This document shows positions 34,915-43,971 of a stretch of DNA of 64,000 nt, in pieces. The translations under genes were made by a program, and so were the position numbers. Source of the DNA: Marixanthotalea marina (GTDB lineage: Bacteria; Bacteroidota; Bacteroidia; Flavobacteriales; Flavobacteriaceae); the NCBI GenBank assembly GCA_018883545.1, contig JAHLEH010000001.1:310001-374000 (forward strand), read 5' to 3'. The notes beneath the pieces were generated by a model. The model ran no database searches. It worked only from the letters and a program-made list of their open reading frames with translations, and was not told where the DNA came from. Every line of letters starts with the position of its first letter. The stretch's first letter is position 1.

Positions 34915-35559
34915 TTACTGCCATTCTTTATAAAAAGTATCAAGAAACTGTAGCATAAAATTATGGCGTTCTAATGCCATGGCTTTCCCGGTTTTGGTGT
35001 GCATCCTATCTTTTAGAAGCAATAATTTTTCGTAAAAATGGTTGATTGTCGGGGCATTAGATGCTTTATACTCTGCTTTACTCATATTAAGATTGGGTTT
35101 AATATCTGGGTTGTAAAGCGGTCTGTTTTTAAAACCACCATAATTAAAACAGCGTGCAATGCCAATGGCTCCGATGGCATCCAATCTGTCAGCATCTTGA
35201 ATGACCTCCAACTCTGGAGAATTGAACGTTTGAGCTTCATTGCCGCCTTTAAAGGAAATATTTTCAATAATTTTTACCACATGCTCTATGATGGTAGAAT
35301 CCACATTAATTTTAAACAAGAATTCCCGAGCTATTTTAGGGCCAACAGTTTCATCGCCATGGTGAAATTTACTATCGGCAATATCGTGTAGCAATGCCCC
35401 AAGTGATACCACAAAGTCATCTACGTTTTCTGTTTTGGCAATAAGCAAAGCATTTTTGTAAACCCGTTGGGTATGAAACCAATCGTGGCCACCTTCGGCA
35501 TTGGTCAAGGTTTCTTTTACAAAAGTTATGGTTTTATCAATTTGTTCTTTTTGATGCAT
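34915..35559 (-). CDS. HD-domain phosphohydrolase
   Basis: A 214-residue metal-dependent phosphohydrolase of the YedJ-like HD family. Metal ligands are in GHDWFHTQRVYKNAL (first His), LLHDIADSKFHH (His-Asp doublet) and VIQDADRLDAIGAIGIARCFNYGG (last Asp). The length is normal. The natural substrate is unknown; nucleotide hydrolysis is usual for the family. Confidence 0.91.
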   Translation of the reverse strand: MHQKEQIDKTITFVKETLTNAEGGHDWFHTQRVYKNALLIAKTENVDDFVVSLGALLHDIADSKFHHGDETVGPKIAREFLFKINVDSTIIEHVVKIIENISFKGGNEAQTFNSPELEVIQDADRLDAIGAIGIARCFNYGGFKNRPLYNPDIKPNLNMSKAEYKASNAPTINHFYEKLLLLKDRMHTKTGKAMALERHNFMLQFLDTFYKEWQ

Positions 35560-35572
35560 GGGCTAAAAATAA

Positions 35573-35599
35573 AAATTCCTTTCGGTAGGAAAGGAATTT
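35573..35599 (-). terminator. Terminator after the desaturase gene
   Basis: Hairpin AAATTCCTTTC and its complement GAAAGGAATTT around a short loop, 20 bp after the desaturase stop on the minus strand. Confidence 0.7.
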
Positions 35600-35618
35600 A
35601 ATACATCAAAAAATATTT

Positions 35619-36620
35619 TTATTTTGAAACCGCTGGCTCTACCCATTTAAATTGGTATGAGTTTTCAGGAATTTTCATCCTATCGGCCAAGCGGTACATG
35701 CGCTGTGGTAATTTCATCAGGTAGTCTCTTGCTTTTTCAGCATCGTCATCCAAATTGGTAATGGTGTCAATTTTCCAACGGGCAATCAATTTCTCTAGAA
35801 TTTCAACATAATCCCTTGAAGTGTAAACGCCAATGCGTTGTGCCGTATTGGAAAACTCTTCGAAAGCAGTTCCTATTTTACCACCCGATTCCCTTAAAAA
35901 ATGAGCAGGCATGGTAATTTTTTGCTTCATCATATAGTAAAAGGCCATCATCATTTGGTTGGGGTCTACCTCAAAAATGCGTTCGATGAATTCTGAATAG
36001 GCGTGGTGGTGGCGCATTTCGTCACCAGAAATGATTTGGCACATTTTGGCCAGCCTTTTGTTGCCCTTGCTTTTGGCTATTTTAGCAACCCTATTATGCG
36101 ATATGTAAGTGGCTAATTCCTGAAAACTGGTATAGACAAAGTTTTTGTAAGGATCCCTATCGGTACCTATATCGAAACCATCTGCAATGAGATGCTGTGT
36201 GGTTTTTTCAACTTCTTTCATATTTACACGACCAGACAGATATAGGTATTTGTTAAGCACATCGCCATGGCGATTTTCTTCGGCAGTCCATTGTTTTACC
36301 CATTTAGACCAGCCATTGCCGCCTTCCCCAACTTGATCAACGCCTTCTACATCCATCAACCAAGATTCGTAGGTTGGTAGGGCTTCTTCGGTAATCATAT
36401 CGCCAACCAATACCACCCAAAAATCGTATGGTAATTCTTTGGCCAATTCTCTTATTTCTTTAATTTCTTCAAAAAAGGCTTCGTCCTTGCCTTCAGAATT
36501 AGGCAAAAAATCGGTAGGCTGCCAAATAGTATCTATAGGGATGAGGTATTTTTCTATAAGGGCATCTACGTCTTTTTCCAAAAACTGCATAACTTCCAAT
36601 CTCACATTCTTCAACGACAT
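35619..36620 (-). CDS. Acyl-ACP desaturase (stearoyl-ACP Delta9 type)
   Basis: A 333-residue soluble di-iron enzyme that introduces a double bond in acyl-carrier-protein-bound fatty acids, using O2. The two iron-binding motifs EENRHGDVLNKY and DEMRHHHAYSEF (EExxH type) are present in the right order. The length is typical. It lies 10 bp after plsC on the same strand, so desaturation and phospholipid acylation are probably co-expressed. Confidence 0.93.
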   Translation of the reverse strand: MSLKNVRLEVMQFLEKDVDALIEKYLIPIDTIWQPTDFLPNSEGKDEAFFEEIKEIRELAKELPYDFWVVLVGDMITEEALPTYESWLMDVEGVDQVGEGGNGWSKWVKQWTAEENRHGDVLNKYLYLSGRVNMKEVEKTTQHLIADGFDIGTDRDPYKNFVYTSFQELATYISHNRVAKIAKSKGNKRLAKMCQIISGDEMRHHHAYSEFIERIFEVDPNQMMMAFYYMMKQKITMPAHFLRESGGKIGTAFEEFSNTAQRIGVYTSRDYVEILEKLIARWKIDTITNLDDDAEKARDYLMKLPQRMYRLADRMKIPENSYQFKWVEPAVSK

Positions 36621-36629
36621 AACTTTATT

Positions 36630-37370
36630 TTAGTAATTTATATGTTCTTTTATCGTGGTCTCTATGTTATTTATAAGAGACTCTTGACTTAATGCAAAGG
36701 TAGACAATTTTAAGGGCTTATGTACTGTAAAAGTGATATGGTTTCCCAAGCCCATAGGGAATTTTCCATATTTATACATTTTCCAAGAGTTGTTAATAGA
36801 AACTGGTACTATTAAAGCAGAAGGCACTTTTTTAAACAATATTTCCAGCCCTTTGGTTTGAAAAGGTTTTGGTGTACCATTTTTGCTTCTTGTACCCTCG
36901 GGGAAAATAACGGCTGCACGTTTGTTGGTTTCAATATATTCGCCAAATTTCATGATGGCGGGTAAGGATTGCCGCGGGTTTTTCCTGTCAATTAACGCAG
37001 CGCCACCATGGCGTAGATTATACGACACACTGGGAATGCCTTTTCCCAATTCTATTTTACTTATAAATTTTGGATGGTGCTTGCGCATAAACCATGTTAA
37101 GGGATATATGTCGTGTAAACTTTGATGGTTCGCCACAATAATTAATGGCTGGCCTGTTTCTATTTCATAAGGGTTTTTAAATGTAAACCGGGTGCCTAAA
37201 ATATTGGCACAGCGCATTAAAGACCACTGTAAAAAATCGACACTTTTTTTATGTGCACTGTAACCAAACCAATTAAAACAAACCCATTGAATAGGGTGGA
37301 ATACTACCAGCGTTAAAAAAAAGCACAGATAATAAACTATAGATATTGGGTATGAAAGCAATTTAACCAT
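36630..37370 (-). CDS. plsC: 1-acyl-sn-glycerol-3-phosphate acyltransferase (PlsC)
   Basis: A membrane-associated acyltransferase of about 246 residues that adds the second acyl chain to lysophosphatidic acid. Motif I is NHQSLHDIYP (the HxxxxD-type NHQSxxD), and motif III is FPEGTRSKNG. An N-terminal hydrophobic region (residues about 8-32) anchors it. The start MVKLLS at 37370 is chosen over an ATG five codons upstream, which lies near the lipoprotein gene's end. It sits between a lipoprotein gene and the desaturase. Confidence 0.9.
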   Translation of the reverse strand: MVKLLSYPISIVYYLCFFLTLVVFHPIQWVCFNWFGYSAHKKSVDFLQWSLMRCANILGTRFTFKNPYEIETGQPLIIVANHQSLHDIYPLTWFMRKHHPKFISKIELGKGIPSVSYNLRHGGAALIDRKNPRQSLPAIMKFGEYIETNKRAAVIFPEGTRSKNGTPKPFQTKGLEILFKKVPSALIVPVSINNSWKMYKYGKFPMGLGNHITFTVHKPLKLSTFALSQESLINNIETTIKEHINY

Positions 37371-37397
37371 GCCCCAAAAATACACAAAAACTAATGT

Positions 37398-37787
37398 TTA
37401 ATAAACAGCAACACAGGTGTTATTTTCACATATTACAGAAGAGGGAGGCATCACCATTGTACAATCAGATATGATTCTATATTTATTATTGAAAGCCGAT
37501 TCTTTATTATTGTAGGTTTCTACCATATCTTCCAATTCTGAAACATTTATTGAATTAGAATAGATTAAGTAGCTTTTATAACCGCCACAGGATTTACTGC
37601 CAAATCCAATAAATTTACATTCTGTATTTTCATTACAAACGGACGTAGCTATCAAATCTTCAATGGATTTTTGTAAATCAATGAGTTCTTGTTGATCTTT
37701 TTCTTTATCAGAAATAGTACCATTATCACAATTATATATTGTGATGAAACAAAATATTACAAGTAGGATAGATAAGAACCTTTTCAT
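37398..37787 (-). CDS. Cysteine-rich lipoprotein, hypothetical
   Basis: A 129-residue protein with a lipoprotein-like signal (LVIFCFITIYNC, cysteine at about residue 20), then a small domain with many cysteines (CNENTEC, FGSKSCGG, ISDC, VICENNTC), suggesting disulfides in the periplasm or outer membrane. No family was recognized. The next gene (plsC) starts 27 bp further on. Confidence 0.7.
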   Translation of the reverse strand: MKRFLSILLVIFCFITIYNCDNGTISDKEKDQQELIDLQKSIEDLIATSVCNENTECKFIGFGSKSCGGYKSYLIYSNSINVSELEDMVETYNNKESAFNNKYRIISDCTMVMPPSSVICENNTCVAVY

Positions 37788-37843
37788 GAATACTGATTTT
37801 ATAAGAAGATGATTAAACTCAAAAAAGGTTGCGCATTTAAATT

Positions 37844-37872
37844 AAAAAACCACGATTTAATCGTGGTTTTTT
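37844..37872 (-). terminator. Terminator after the bacilliredoxin gene
   Basis: Hairpin with stem AACCACGATT/AATCGTGGTT and T-run on each side, downstream of the bacilliredoxin gene on the minus strand. Confidence 0.8.
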
Positions 37873-37940
37873 ATGATTGTAATTTTATGTTTTCACAAAA
37901 TCAAGCCCCTTTCCTTTGGAGAGAGTGTTGGGAGTGAGGT

Positions 37941-38351
37941 TTAGCAATACTCGTTATAAGCATCAACTAAATTTTCTGCAATTAATTCGGCCGGTCTGCC
38001 TTCTATGTGATGACGCTCTAGCATGTGCACCAATTCACCATCTTTAAATAAAGCCATACTTGGCGAACTTGGAGGGAATGGTACCATAAGTTCCCTTGCC
38101 CTTGTTACGGCATCAAAATCAACGCCGGCAAAAACGGTTACTAAATGATCTGGTTTTTTTGCATTTTGCAAACTCATTCTAGCACCTGGGCGCGCATTTG
38201 CTGCGGCACAGCCACAAACGGAGTTCACCACTACCAATGTAGTGCCTTCTTTTGCCAAGGCAGCATCAACAGCCTCGGGAGTATGTAATTCTTCAAAACC
38301 AACTCTGGTTAAATCTTCGCGCATTGGTTTTACTAATTCTGCTGGATACAT
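37941..38351 (-). CDS. BrxA/BrxB family bacilliredoxin
   Basis: A 136-residue thioredoxin-fold protein of the YphP/YqiW family. The active-site motif is CGC in NSVCGCAAANARPG, typical for the group that removes bacillithiol from protein thiols. The length and the start YPAELVKPMREDLTRVGFEEL are as expected. In Bacteroidota the low-molecular-weight thiol partner is likely bacillithiol, but that is inference. Confidence 0.93.
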   Translation of the reverse strand: MYPAELVKPMREDLTRVGFEELHTPEAVDAALAKEGTTLVVVNSVCGCAAANARPGARMSLQNAKKPDHLVTVFAGVDFDAVTRARELMVPFPPSSPSMALFKDGELVHMLERHHIEGRPAELIAENLVDAYNEYC

Positions 38352-38469
38352 ATTTTTAAATTTTTATAATTAACAATTTTAGACTGCAAAGATACCAATT
38401 GTGTAACAAATTAGTAAGGCGTTCTACAAACTAATACTATATTTGACGATAAATAAAATTTATACTTAC

Positions 38470-39210
38470 ATGAGTTTTTCGAAGTGGATAGGAGCAGCGA
38501 TTGGCTGGTCTTTTGGAGGGCCTATTGGGGCTATTTTAGGATTGGCACTAGGAAGTGTTGTTGATGGGATGTCTAACGGAAATGGAAACACAGTTTACGG
38601 CGACTATACGCAACAGCGACCACAAACACAACCGGGCGATTTTGAAGTAAGTTTATTGATTCTCGCTTCCATAGTTATAAAAGCAGATGGTAAACAAGAC
38701 CAGCGGGAATTGGATTTTGTGCGTATGCAATTTGTACAAATGTATGGTAAGGAGCGTGCTAACCACGCCTTTAGGCTTTTTAAGGAAATAAACAAGCAAC
38801 AAAATATTTCTACAAGGCAAGTCTGTTTGCAAATTAGGCAGATGATGCAACATGCCTCGCGCTTGCAATTGATTCACTTTTTATTCGGAATTGCCAAAGC
38901 CGATGGCATGGTAACAGAAGATGAAGTGCAACAAATTTATACCATTGCGGGGTATTTAGGCATTAGCCATAACGATTACGAAAGTATCAAGGCCATGTTT
39001 TATAAAAGTGCCGATAGTGCCTATAAAATTTTGGAAGTTGATAAAAATGCCTCTAACGATGCCATTAAAAAAGCCTACAGAAATATGGTTAAAAAATACC
39101 ACCCCGATAAACTAACCCATTTGGGTAAAGAGCACCAACAAGGCGCCGAAGAAAAATTCAGGCAAGTCCAAGAAGCTTACGAGCAGTTGCAAAAGGAACG
39201 CGGTTTTTAA
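38470..39210 (+). CDS. TerB-like / DnaJ-domain co-chaperone
   Basis: A protein of about 246 residues: a glycine-rich, possibly membrane-interacting N-terminus ([24 protein letters not shown]), a TerB/DjlA-like helical domain (about 50-165), and a C-terminal J domain with the HPD motif in YHPDKL that stimulates DnaK ATPase. The start MSFSKWIG at 38470 is preferred over an upstream in-frame ATG. It resembles DjlA-type co-chaperones. Confidence 0.87.
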   Translation: MSFSKWIGAAIGWSFGGPIGAILGLALGSVVDGMSNGNGNTVYGDYTQQRPQTQPGDFEVSLLILASIVIKADGKQDQRELDFVRMQFVQMYGKERANHAFRLFKEINKQQNISTRQVCLQIRQMMQHASRLQLIHFLFGIAKADGMVTEDEVQQIYTIAGYLGISHNDYESIKAMFYKSADSAYKILEVDKNASNDAIKKAYRNMVKKYHPDKLTHLGKEHQQGAEEKFRQVQEAYEQLQKERGF

Positions 39211-39360
39211 TTTTTTGTTTTTTCGAAAAAAGTTGATTTGTGCGATTTTGGCATCATTTTAGATGAGATGTTTCAGCCGCGCCTCATTTCGATATGACTA
39301 AAAATTAAAAAAAATAGGAGACCTTTTGTAAAAATGACCATTAAGTAAGAAACAGGTTTT

Positions 39361-39903
39361 ATGGACGATAAAAACATCTTAGAACTTTTTAAGAATGGTC
39401 AGCGAGAAAAGGCTTTCAGTAAACTGTATTCACTTTACCCTAAAATTGAAGCACTCATTACTTCCAAAGGCGGCAGCAGGCAAGATGCTTCCGACGTGTT
39501 TCAAGAAGCATTAATTATTCTCAATCGGAATCTGGAGAAATCCGATTTCAAACTTACGTCTTCATTTTACACCTATTTGTATTCGGTATCTCGATTTGTT
39601 TGGAAAGATGCACAAAACAAATTTTCAAAAAAGGAGCTTCATCAACTCAATAATCAAGAAATCGAACATTTTCACGGTGTTTTAGAAGAGAAAAAATACC
39701 AGCTCGCCGAACGTGCTTTTTTAGAATTGGGAAAACGATGCCAAGAACTGTTGCGCTTGTTTTACCATCAAGCCATGTCCTTTAAAACCATTGCCAATCG
39801 TATGGGTTTTAAATCTGAAAAGATTGCAAAAAACCAGAAGTACAAGTGTTTGGCCAAAGCCAAAGATATTTATCAGGCAAGTAAAAACAATCATCAATCT
39901 TAA
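39361..39903 (+). CDS. RNA polymerase sigma factor, ECF-like
   Basis: A 180-residue sigma-70 family protein with region 2 (ASDVFQEALIILNRN) and a region 4 helix-turn-helix (MSFKTIANRMGFKSEKIAKNQKYKCLAKAK). The size is that of ECF sigma factors. It is followed 12 bp later by a membrane-protein gene that resembles the usual anti-sigma partner position. Confidence 0.9.
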   Translation: MDDKNILELFKNGQREKAFSKLYSLYPKIEALITSKGGSRQDASDVFQEALIILNRNLEKSDFKLTSSFYTYLYSVSRFVWKDAQNKFSKKELHQLNNQEIEHFHGVLEEKKYQLAERAFLELGKRCQELLRLFYHQAMSFKTIANRMGFKSEKIAKNQKYKCLAKAKDIYQASKNNHQS

Positions 39904-39915
39904 ATCAGGCAGGTC

Positions 39916-40497
39916 ATGGAAAATTACATTCAAAACATAGAATTCATCAATCAGTATCTAAACAAATCGCTTTCGGCCCAAGAGTCCGACATCTTTTTGA
40001 ATAGGCTAAAAACGGACAGTTATTTTAAAAATCTCTACGACGAACACCTTATTTTTTTGGAAGGGTTGAAGCGGCAAACACTAAAAGCTGAAATTAAAGC
40101 AGCAAGGCAGCATTTTATAAGAACCAAATGGCTGAAGTTCGGTGTTATTTCAGTGGTAATAATTGCAGCGTCAATAGTGGCTTATGTCTTAATAACAAAC
40201 CATAAAGAAGTTGAAACTGTCCCCAATAAAACGGAAAATTCACTGATTATTTTAGACACTATTCCTCCTAAAAAAGAGGTGAAAACAGTTGAGGTGACTG
40301 AAGATTCATTGTCGAAAAAGCATATTGAAATAGCAAAAGAAGCAGAAAGTACTGTTGAAGTAAAAACCCAGACAAAAACGATTACCCAAGAAGATTTAAC
40401 TAAATCGCCAGAATTATTTGCCATTAGCACGTTAAAAGACACTGCCCTTATTTGTAAAGAAGGCACCAATTGGTTATTAAAGCGAATTCATTTGTAG
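39916..40497 (+). CDS. Sigma-linked membrane protein, N-terminal part (frameshifted gene)
   Basis: 193 residues: a short cytoplasmic part of about 75 residues (helical, zinc-free), one transmembrane helix (about residues 73-94, FGVISVVIIAASIVAYVLI), then a periplasmic stretch rich in charged residues. The position after a sigma factor fits an anti-sigma-like role. The frame runs into a stop at 40495 just after EGTNWLLK, while the continuation of the same protein is found in another frame from about 40470. The two parts together would form one protein of about 597 residues. Confidence 0.6.
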   Translation: MENYIQNIEFINQYLNKSLSAQESDIFLNRLKTDSYFKNLYDEHLIFLEGLKRQTLKAEIKAARQHFIRTKWLKFGVISVVIIAASIVAYVLITNHKEVETVPNKTENSLIILDTIPPKKEVKTVEVTEDSLSKKHIEIAKEAESTVEVKTQTKTITQEDLTKSPELFAISTLKDTALICKEGTNWLLKRIHL

Positions 40498-41708
40498 ATG
40501 CTGATAATGAGCCAGTTCAAGGAGCTATTGATTTGAGTGTTACCGAGTATTATAAACTTTCGGATATGTTATTGGCCAATTTAACCACCACGTCAAACGG
40601 CAAATTATTGGAAACAGGCGGTATGCTCTACATTGAGGCTAAACATGGGAATTCAGAATTGAAGTTAAAAGAAAATGCGAGTGTTGAAATTTATTTTCCA
40701 ACACAAGCCAAAAAAGAGAATATGCAATTGTTTTCTGGAGAATGGAAAGATGGTAGTATTAATTGGGAACTGCAACAGAATGCACCTGAAAGAAGTAAAG
40801 AACCTATTGTAGAAACTCTGAAAGTTGAAGAGGTTATTGAATTTGAAAAACGTGTAGATGTTCCTTTTGCTGTTATTCAAGAGCCACCAGTATATCCAGG
40901 TTGTGAAAACCTTAATAAAACTGAAAGAATAAAATGTACTAGAGATGCTATTAGCAACTTTGTCATGAATAATTTTAACACTGGTATTGCTGATGCCTTA
41001 GGTTTGAGGGGAAGACTAGGAACAACAAGTTTTTTTAAAATAAACGAGGAAGGAAACATTGTGTCTGTTCAATCAAGAAGTGCTCATCCAGCATTAGAGG
41101 CTGAGGCGGATCGGGTAGTTGGGTTAATGCCTAAAATGCAGCCTGGGAAACAAAGAGGTAAGGCAGTTACGGTTCAATATAACCTACCTATTGTTTTTCA
41201 GGTAGATGGAAATTCTGGAACGGCTTCTATAGATAATAATGTTACAGTTAGCTCAATACCCATAGATTCCATTGTCTCTAAAGATTTTGAGAAAAGCTTA
41301 ACAAAAGAAAGTTCTGTTAGAAATAGAACTGCCAATGTTAATAGTTATATTTTAAGAACCCTGAATCTGGGCTGGATTAATTGTGATCGGTTCATTAATG
41401 TTAGAACCCAAAGGATTAAATACAGTATAAAAGATGCTGATGACAATAAAACGGTGGTGAGTATGATTTTTAAATCCATAAACTCAGTGTTGCCAAGCCG
41501 AAACATAAATGGCGTTCACAGTTTTGGTACGGTTGGGAAAAATGAAAATGTTGTACTTGTAGCCATCAAAAAGGATACTGACAAATTATATTTTGATACG
41601 GTTGAAACCAATACCCAAGAAAACCCAGATATACAATTCAACTTTAAAGAAGTGACGGTTGAAGAATTGAAAGATGAGTTAAAGAAGTTGAATAAGCTAT
41701 TTGAATAA
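40470..41708 (+). CDS. Sigma-linked membrane protein, C-terminal part with TonB-like domain (frameshifted gene)
   Basis: 412 residues in frame -1 relative to the upstream part, beginning VIKANSFVDADNEPVQG with no good start codon (a TTG at 40470). It contains a beta-domain (VTEYYKLSDMLLANLTTTS) and a TonB C-terminal-like domain (PPVYPGCENLNK, then INEEGNIVSVQSRSAHPALEAEADRVVGLMPKMQPGKQRGKAV). It most likely continues the 39916 gene after a single-base loss near 40468. It is followed by a TlpA-like lipoprotein. Confidence 0.6.
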   Translation: MVIKANSFVDADNEPVQGAIDLSVTEYYKLSDMLLANLTTTSNGKLLETGGMLYIEAKHGNSELKLKENASVEIYFPTQAKKENMQLFSGEWKDGSINWELQQNAPERSKEPIVETLKVEEVIEFEKRVDVPFAVIQEPPVYPGCENLNKTERIKCTRDAISNFVMNNFNTGIADALGLRGRLGTTSFFKINEEGNIVSVQSRSAHPALEAEADRVVGLMPKMQPGKQRGKAVTVQYNLPIVFQVDGNSGTASIDNNVTVSSIPIDSIVSKDFEKSLTKESSVRNRTANVNSYILRTLNLGWINCDRFINVRTQRIKYSIKDADDNKTVVSMIFKSINSVLPSRNINGVHSFGTVGKNENVVLVAIKKDTDKLYFDTVETNTQENPDIQFNFKEVTVEELKDELKKLNKLFE

Positions 41709-41722
41709 ATAAAAATCATAAA

Positions 41723-42781
41723 ATGAAATATATAGTAAAAATATTTTTGCAGTTAATAGTAGTTGCTTTTATTGGTTGTTCATCAAATAAAGAAAAAATT
41801 TTAGAAATCAATGGAACCGTAATTAACACTGATACAAAATCTATATTATTGTTAAAGCCAGCCCAAGATTTTAGATTCGATTCATTAACAGAGATTCCAG
41901 TTAAAGATGGAAAATTTCATTACCAAGCTAGGCTAGAACATCCAGAAGCGGTAAATTTAATGCTAGGAGAAGCCAAGGAAAATGGAGGAGGAAGAACGAT
42001 GCCATTATTTTTAGAAAACGAAAAAATTGATTTGACCATTCATTCAGAACAAGAGTTTGATAAAAACAGTGTTCAAGGAGGAACGCTGAATAAACAGTAT
42101 CAAATCTTCAAAACCCAAACAGATTCGTTGTTGAAAGGTAGGCCTTTTGAGGAACAGCTTAAATGGCAAGAAGGTTATATTTCAAAGAATCCTAGTCTAA
42201 TTTCCTATTATTTATTTTTAGAACACTTGGTTTACTTTAAAGAGTATATAGATGTAGACTTGGCCAAAAGGAATTATAAAATATTATATGAAGCAATCCC
42301 AAACCATCCATACAATGATTTAGCATACCATTTAATTAGTGCCATTGAAAATATCAAAATAGGTAAAGATTATGTTGATTTTTCTGCTTCAGATTTAAGT
42401 GGTAATGAAGTAAGATTATCGGATGAAATAAATGGGAAAATAGCTTTATTGGATTTATGGGCTACATGGTGCGGACCATGTATTGCTAAAAGTAGAACCA
42501 TGTTACCAGTATATAATGAATACAAAAACAAAGGTTTTACCATTGTTGGTGTTGCAGGAGAATTCAAAAATACAGATAGACTTTTTAAGTTTTTAGAAAA
42601 AGAAAAATGGCCGTGGTTGAATTTAGTAGAATTGGATAGAGAAAATGCTATTTGGCAAAAATACGGTGTAGATGGTGGTGGCGGCGGTCTTTTCTTAATT
42701 GATGAAAAAGGTAAAATTTTAGCAATCGATCCTACAGATGAAGAAGTAAAAAAGGAATTAAAAACTAGGCTTTCTATTTAA
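41723..42781 (+). CDS. TlpA-like thioredoxin lipoprotein with DUF4369 domain
   Basis: A 352-residue lipoprotein: lipobox near residue 19 (VVAFIGC), a DUF4369-type beta-domain (about 25-120), then a thioredoxin-fold domain with the active site WATWCGPCIAKS (WCGPC). It is a periplasmic disulfide oxidoreductase, probably involved in protein or cytochrome maturation. It starts 14 bp after the frameshifted TonB-like gene and ends convergently with the carboxypeptidase gene, overlapping by 4 bases. Confidence 0.87.
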   Translation: MKYIVKIFLQLIVVAFIGCSSNKEKILEINGTVINTDTKSILLLKPAQDFRFDSLTEIPVKDGKFHYQARLEHPEAVNLMLGEAKENGGGRTMPLFLENEKIDLTIHSEQEFDKNSVQGGTLNKQYQIFKTQTDSLLKGRPFEEQLKWQEGYISKNPSLISYYLFLEHLVYFKEYIDVDLAKRNYKILYEAIPNHPYNDLAYHLISAIENIKIGKDYVDFSASDLSGNEVRLSDEINGKIALLDLWATWCGPCIAKSRTMLPVYNEYKNKGFTIVGVAGEFKNTDRLFKFLEKEKWPWLNLVELDRENAIWQKYGVDGGGGGLFLIDEKGKILAIDPTDEEVKKELKTRLSI

Positions 42782-43797
42782 TTATTTTCAAACACAAAAG
42801 TCGATTTATCCTTTCCAACCGTTAAATCAACGGTTCTGCCCAAAATTAGGGCACGGTTATCCTTTTCATGGCCAGCGGGCATATTAAAAGCAATGGGGAA
42901 ATCATACTCGGCCAACATATCTATAATAAGTTGTTCGGTAGAACTGCCCCAATAGGTTGTATTTTTTCTAACCTTGCTAATGTCACCCACAACAACCCCT
43001 TTGCAGTTATCAAAATACCCAGCACGCTTTAAACTTTGTAGCATACGGTCAATGCTATAGCGGTATTCGCCAATTTCTTCAATAAATAAGATTTTATCAG
43101 AAGTGTTTATACTGGTTTTAGAGCCCAACATACTGGCTAAAATAGATAGATTGCCACCAACCAAAGGCGCACTTACGGTGCCCGGTTTGTTGTAATTAGA
43201 GCCTTCAAGTGTATAGCTTAAAGGTTCGCCAAAAAGCGCCGTTTTAAATGTTGCTATTGTTTCTTTTATTGGGGTAGTATCGTTTTCCATGCTGGTGCAC
43301 ATCATGGCATGTAAACTTTCAAAACCTAGTGTATGCAATTGGTTGTGTATGGCCGTAATGTCACTATAACCAATCACCCATTTGGGTTTCTTTTTAAATT
43401 TGGTGTAATCCAATTTATCTAAAATCCTAACGGACCCATAACCACCACGGGCACACCAAATGGCACTTATGGTAGGGTCGTCCAATGCTTTTTGGAAATC
43501 CTCGCAACGTTCGGCATCCGTACCGGCAAAATGATGGTTCTGATTAAAAACGTGCTTGCCAACCACATAATGCAACCCCCAACTTGTTAAAAGTGCTTTG
43601 GCTTGTTCAATCTCTTGGGTGCGGTTTTTTAAAATGCCAGAGGGCGCCACAATGGCTACGGTATCGCCTGCTTGTAAATAGTGTGGTTGTATCAATGTTT
43701 TGGTATGTTTTGTTTGGTTATCCTGTGCTTGCAAGGGGATTTTTCCAAAGAAAAAAGCAACACAACATAATGCAATAATTAGTAGGTTTCTTGACAT
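42778..43797 (-). CDS. LD-carboxypeptidase (peptidase S66 family)
   Basis: A protein of about 339 residues with a signal peptide (IIALCCVAFFFGKIPLQAQ), so it is periplasmic. The S66 fold includes CARGGYGSVRIL, GYSDITAIHN with the nucleophile region, IEEIGEYRYSIDRML with the glutamate, and AGHEKDN with the histidine of the Ser-Glu-His triad. Family members trim L,D-peptides of murein for recycling. The start at 43797 gives the signal peptide; an upstream ATG adds five residues only. Confidence 0.86.
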   Translation of the reverse strand: MSRNLLIIALCCVAFFFGKIPLQAQDNQTKHTKTLIQPHYLQAGDTVAIVAPSGILKNRTQEIEQAKALLTSWGLHYVVGKHVFNQNHHFAGTDAERCEDFQKALDDPTISAIWCARGGYGSVRILDKLDYTKFKKKPKWVIGYSDITAIHNQLHTLGFESLHAMMCTSMENDTTPIKETIATFKTALFGEPLSYTLEGSNYNKPGTVSAPLVGGNLSILASMLGSKTSINTSDKILFIEEIGEYRYSIDRMLQSLKRAGYFDNCKGVVVGDISKVRKNTTYWGSSTEQLIIDMLAEYDFPIAFNMPAGHEKDNRALILGRTVDLTVGKDKSTFVFENN

Positions 43798-43866
43798 AAT
43801 GTAAATGTACATTTTTTTTCTAAATCGGTTGTTAATTGATTACTTTTGTGACTTGTTAAAAAGAAG

Positions 43867-43952
43867 CGTCATTACGAGGAGCAAAGCGACGTGGTAATTT
43901 TTCCAAATTTAGCAGATTGCCACAATTTTCTATAAAAAATTCCACAATGACG
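43867..43952. repeat. REP-like palindromic element upstream of metG
   Basis: Outer arms CGTCATT (43867-43873) and AATGACG (43946-43952), with inner words GAGGAGCAAAGCGACGTGGTAAT and AGATTGCCAC that resemble a widespread Bacteroidota intergenic repeat. It lies 19 bp before the metG start, so it occupies the promoter or leader. Confidence 0.65.
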
Positions 43953-43971
43953 ATTTAATTCAAATGATATA

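Noticed and set aside
40440-40500. Programmed -1 ribosomal frameshift site
   Set aside because: There is no X-XXY-YYZ slippery heptamer or clear downstream structure; an ordinary indel or sequence error is simpler.
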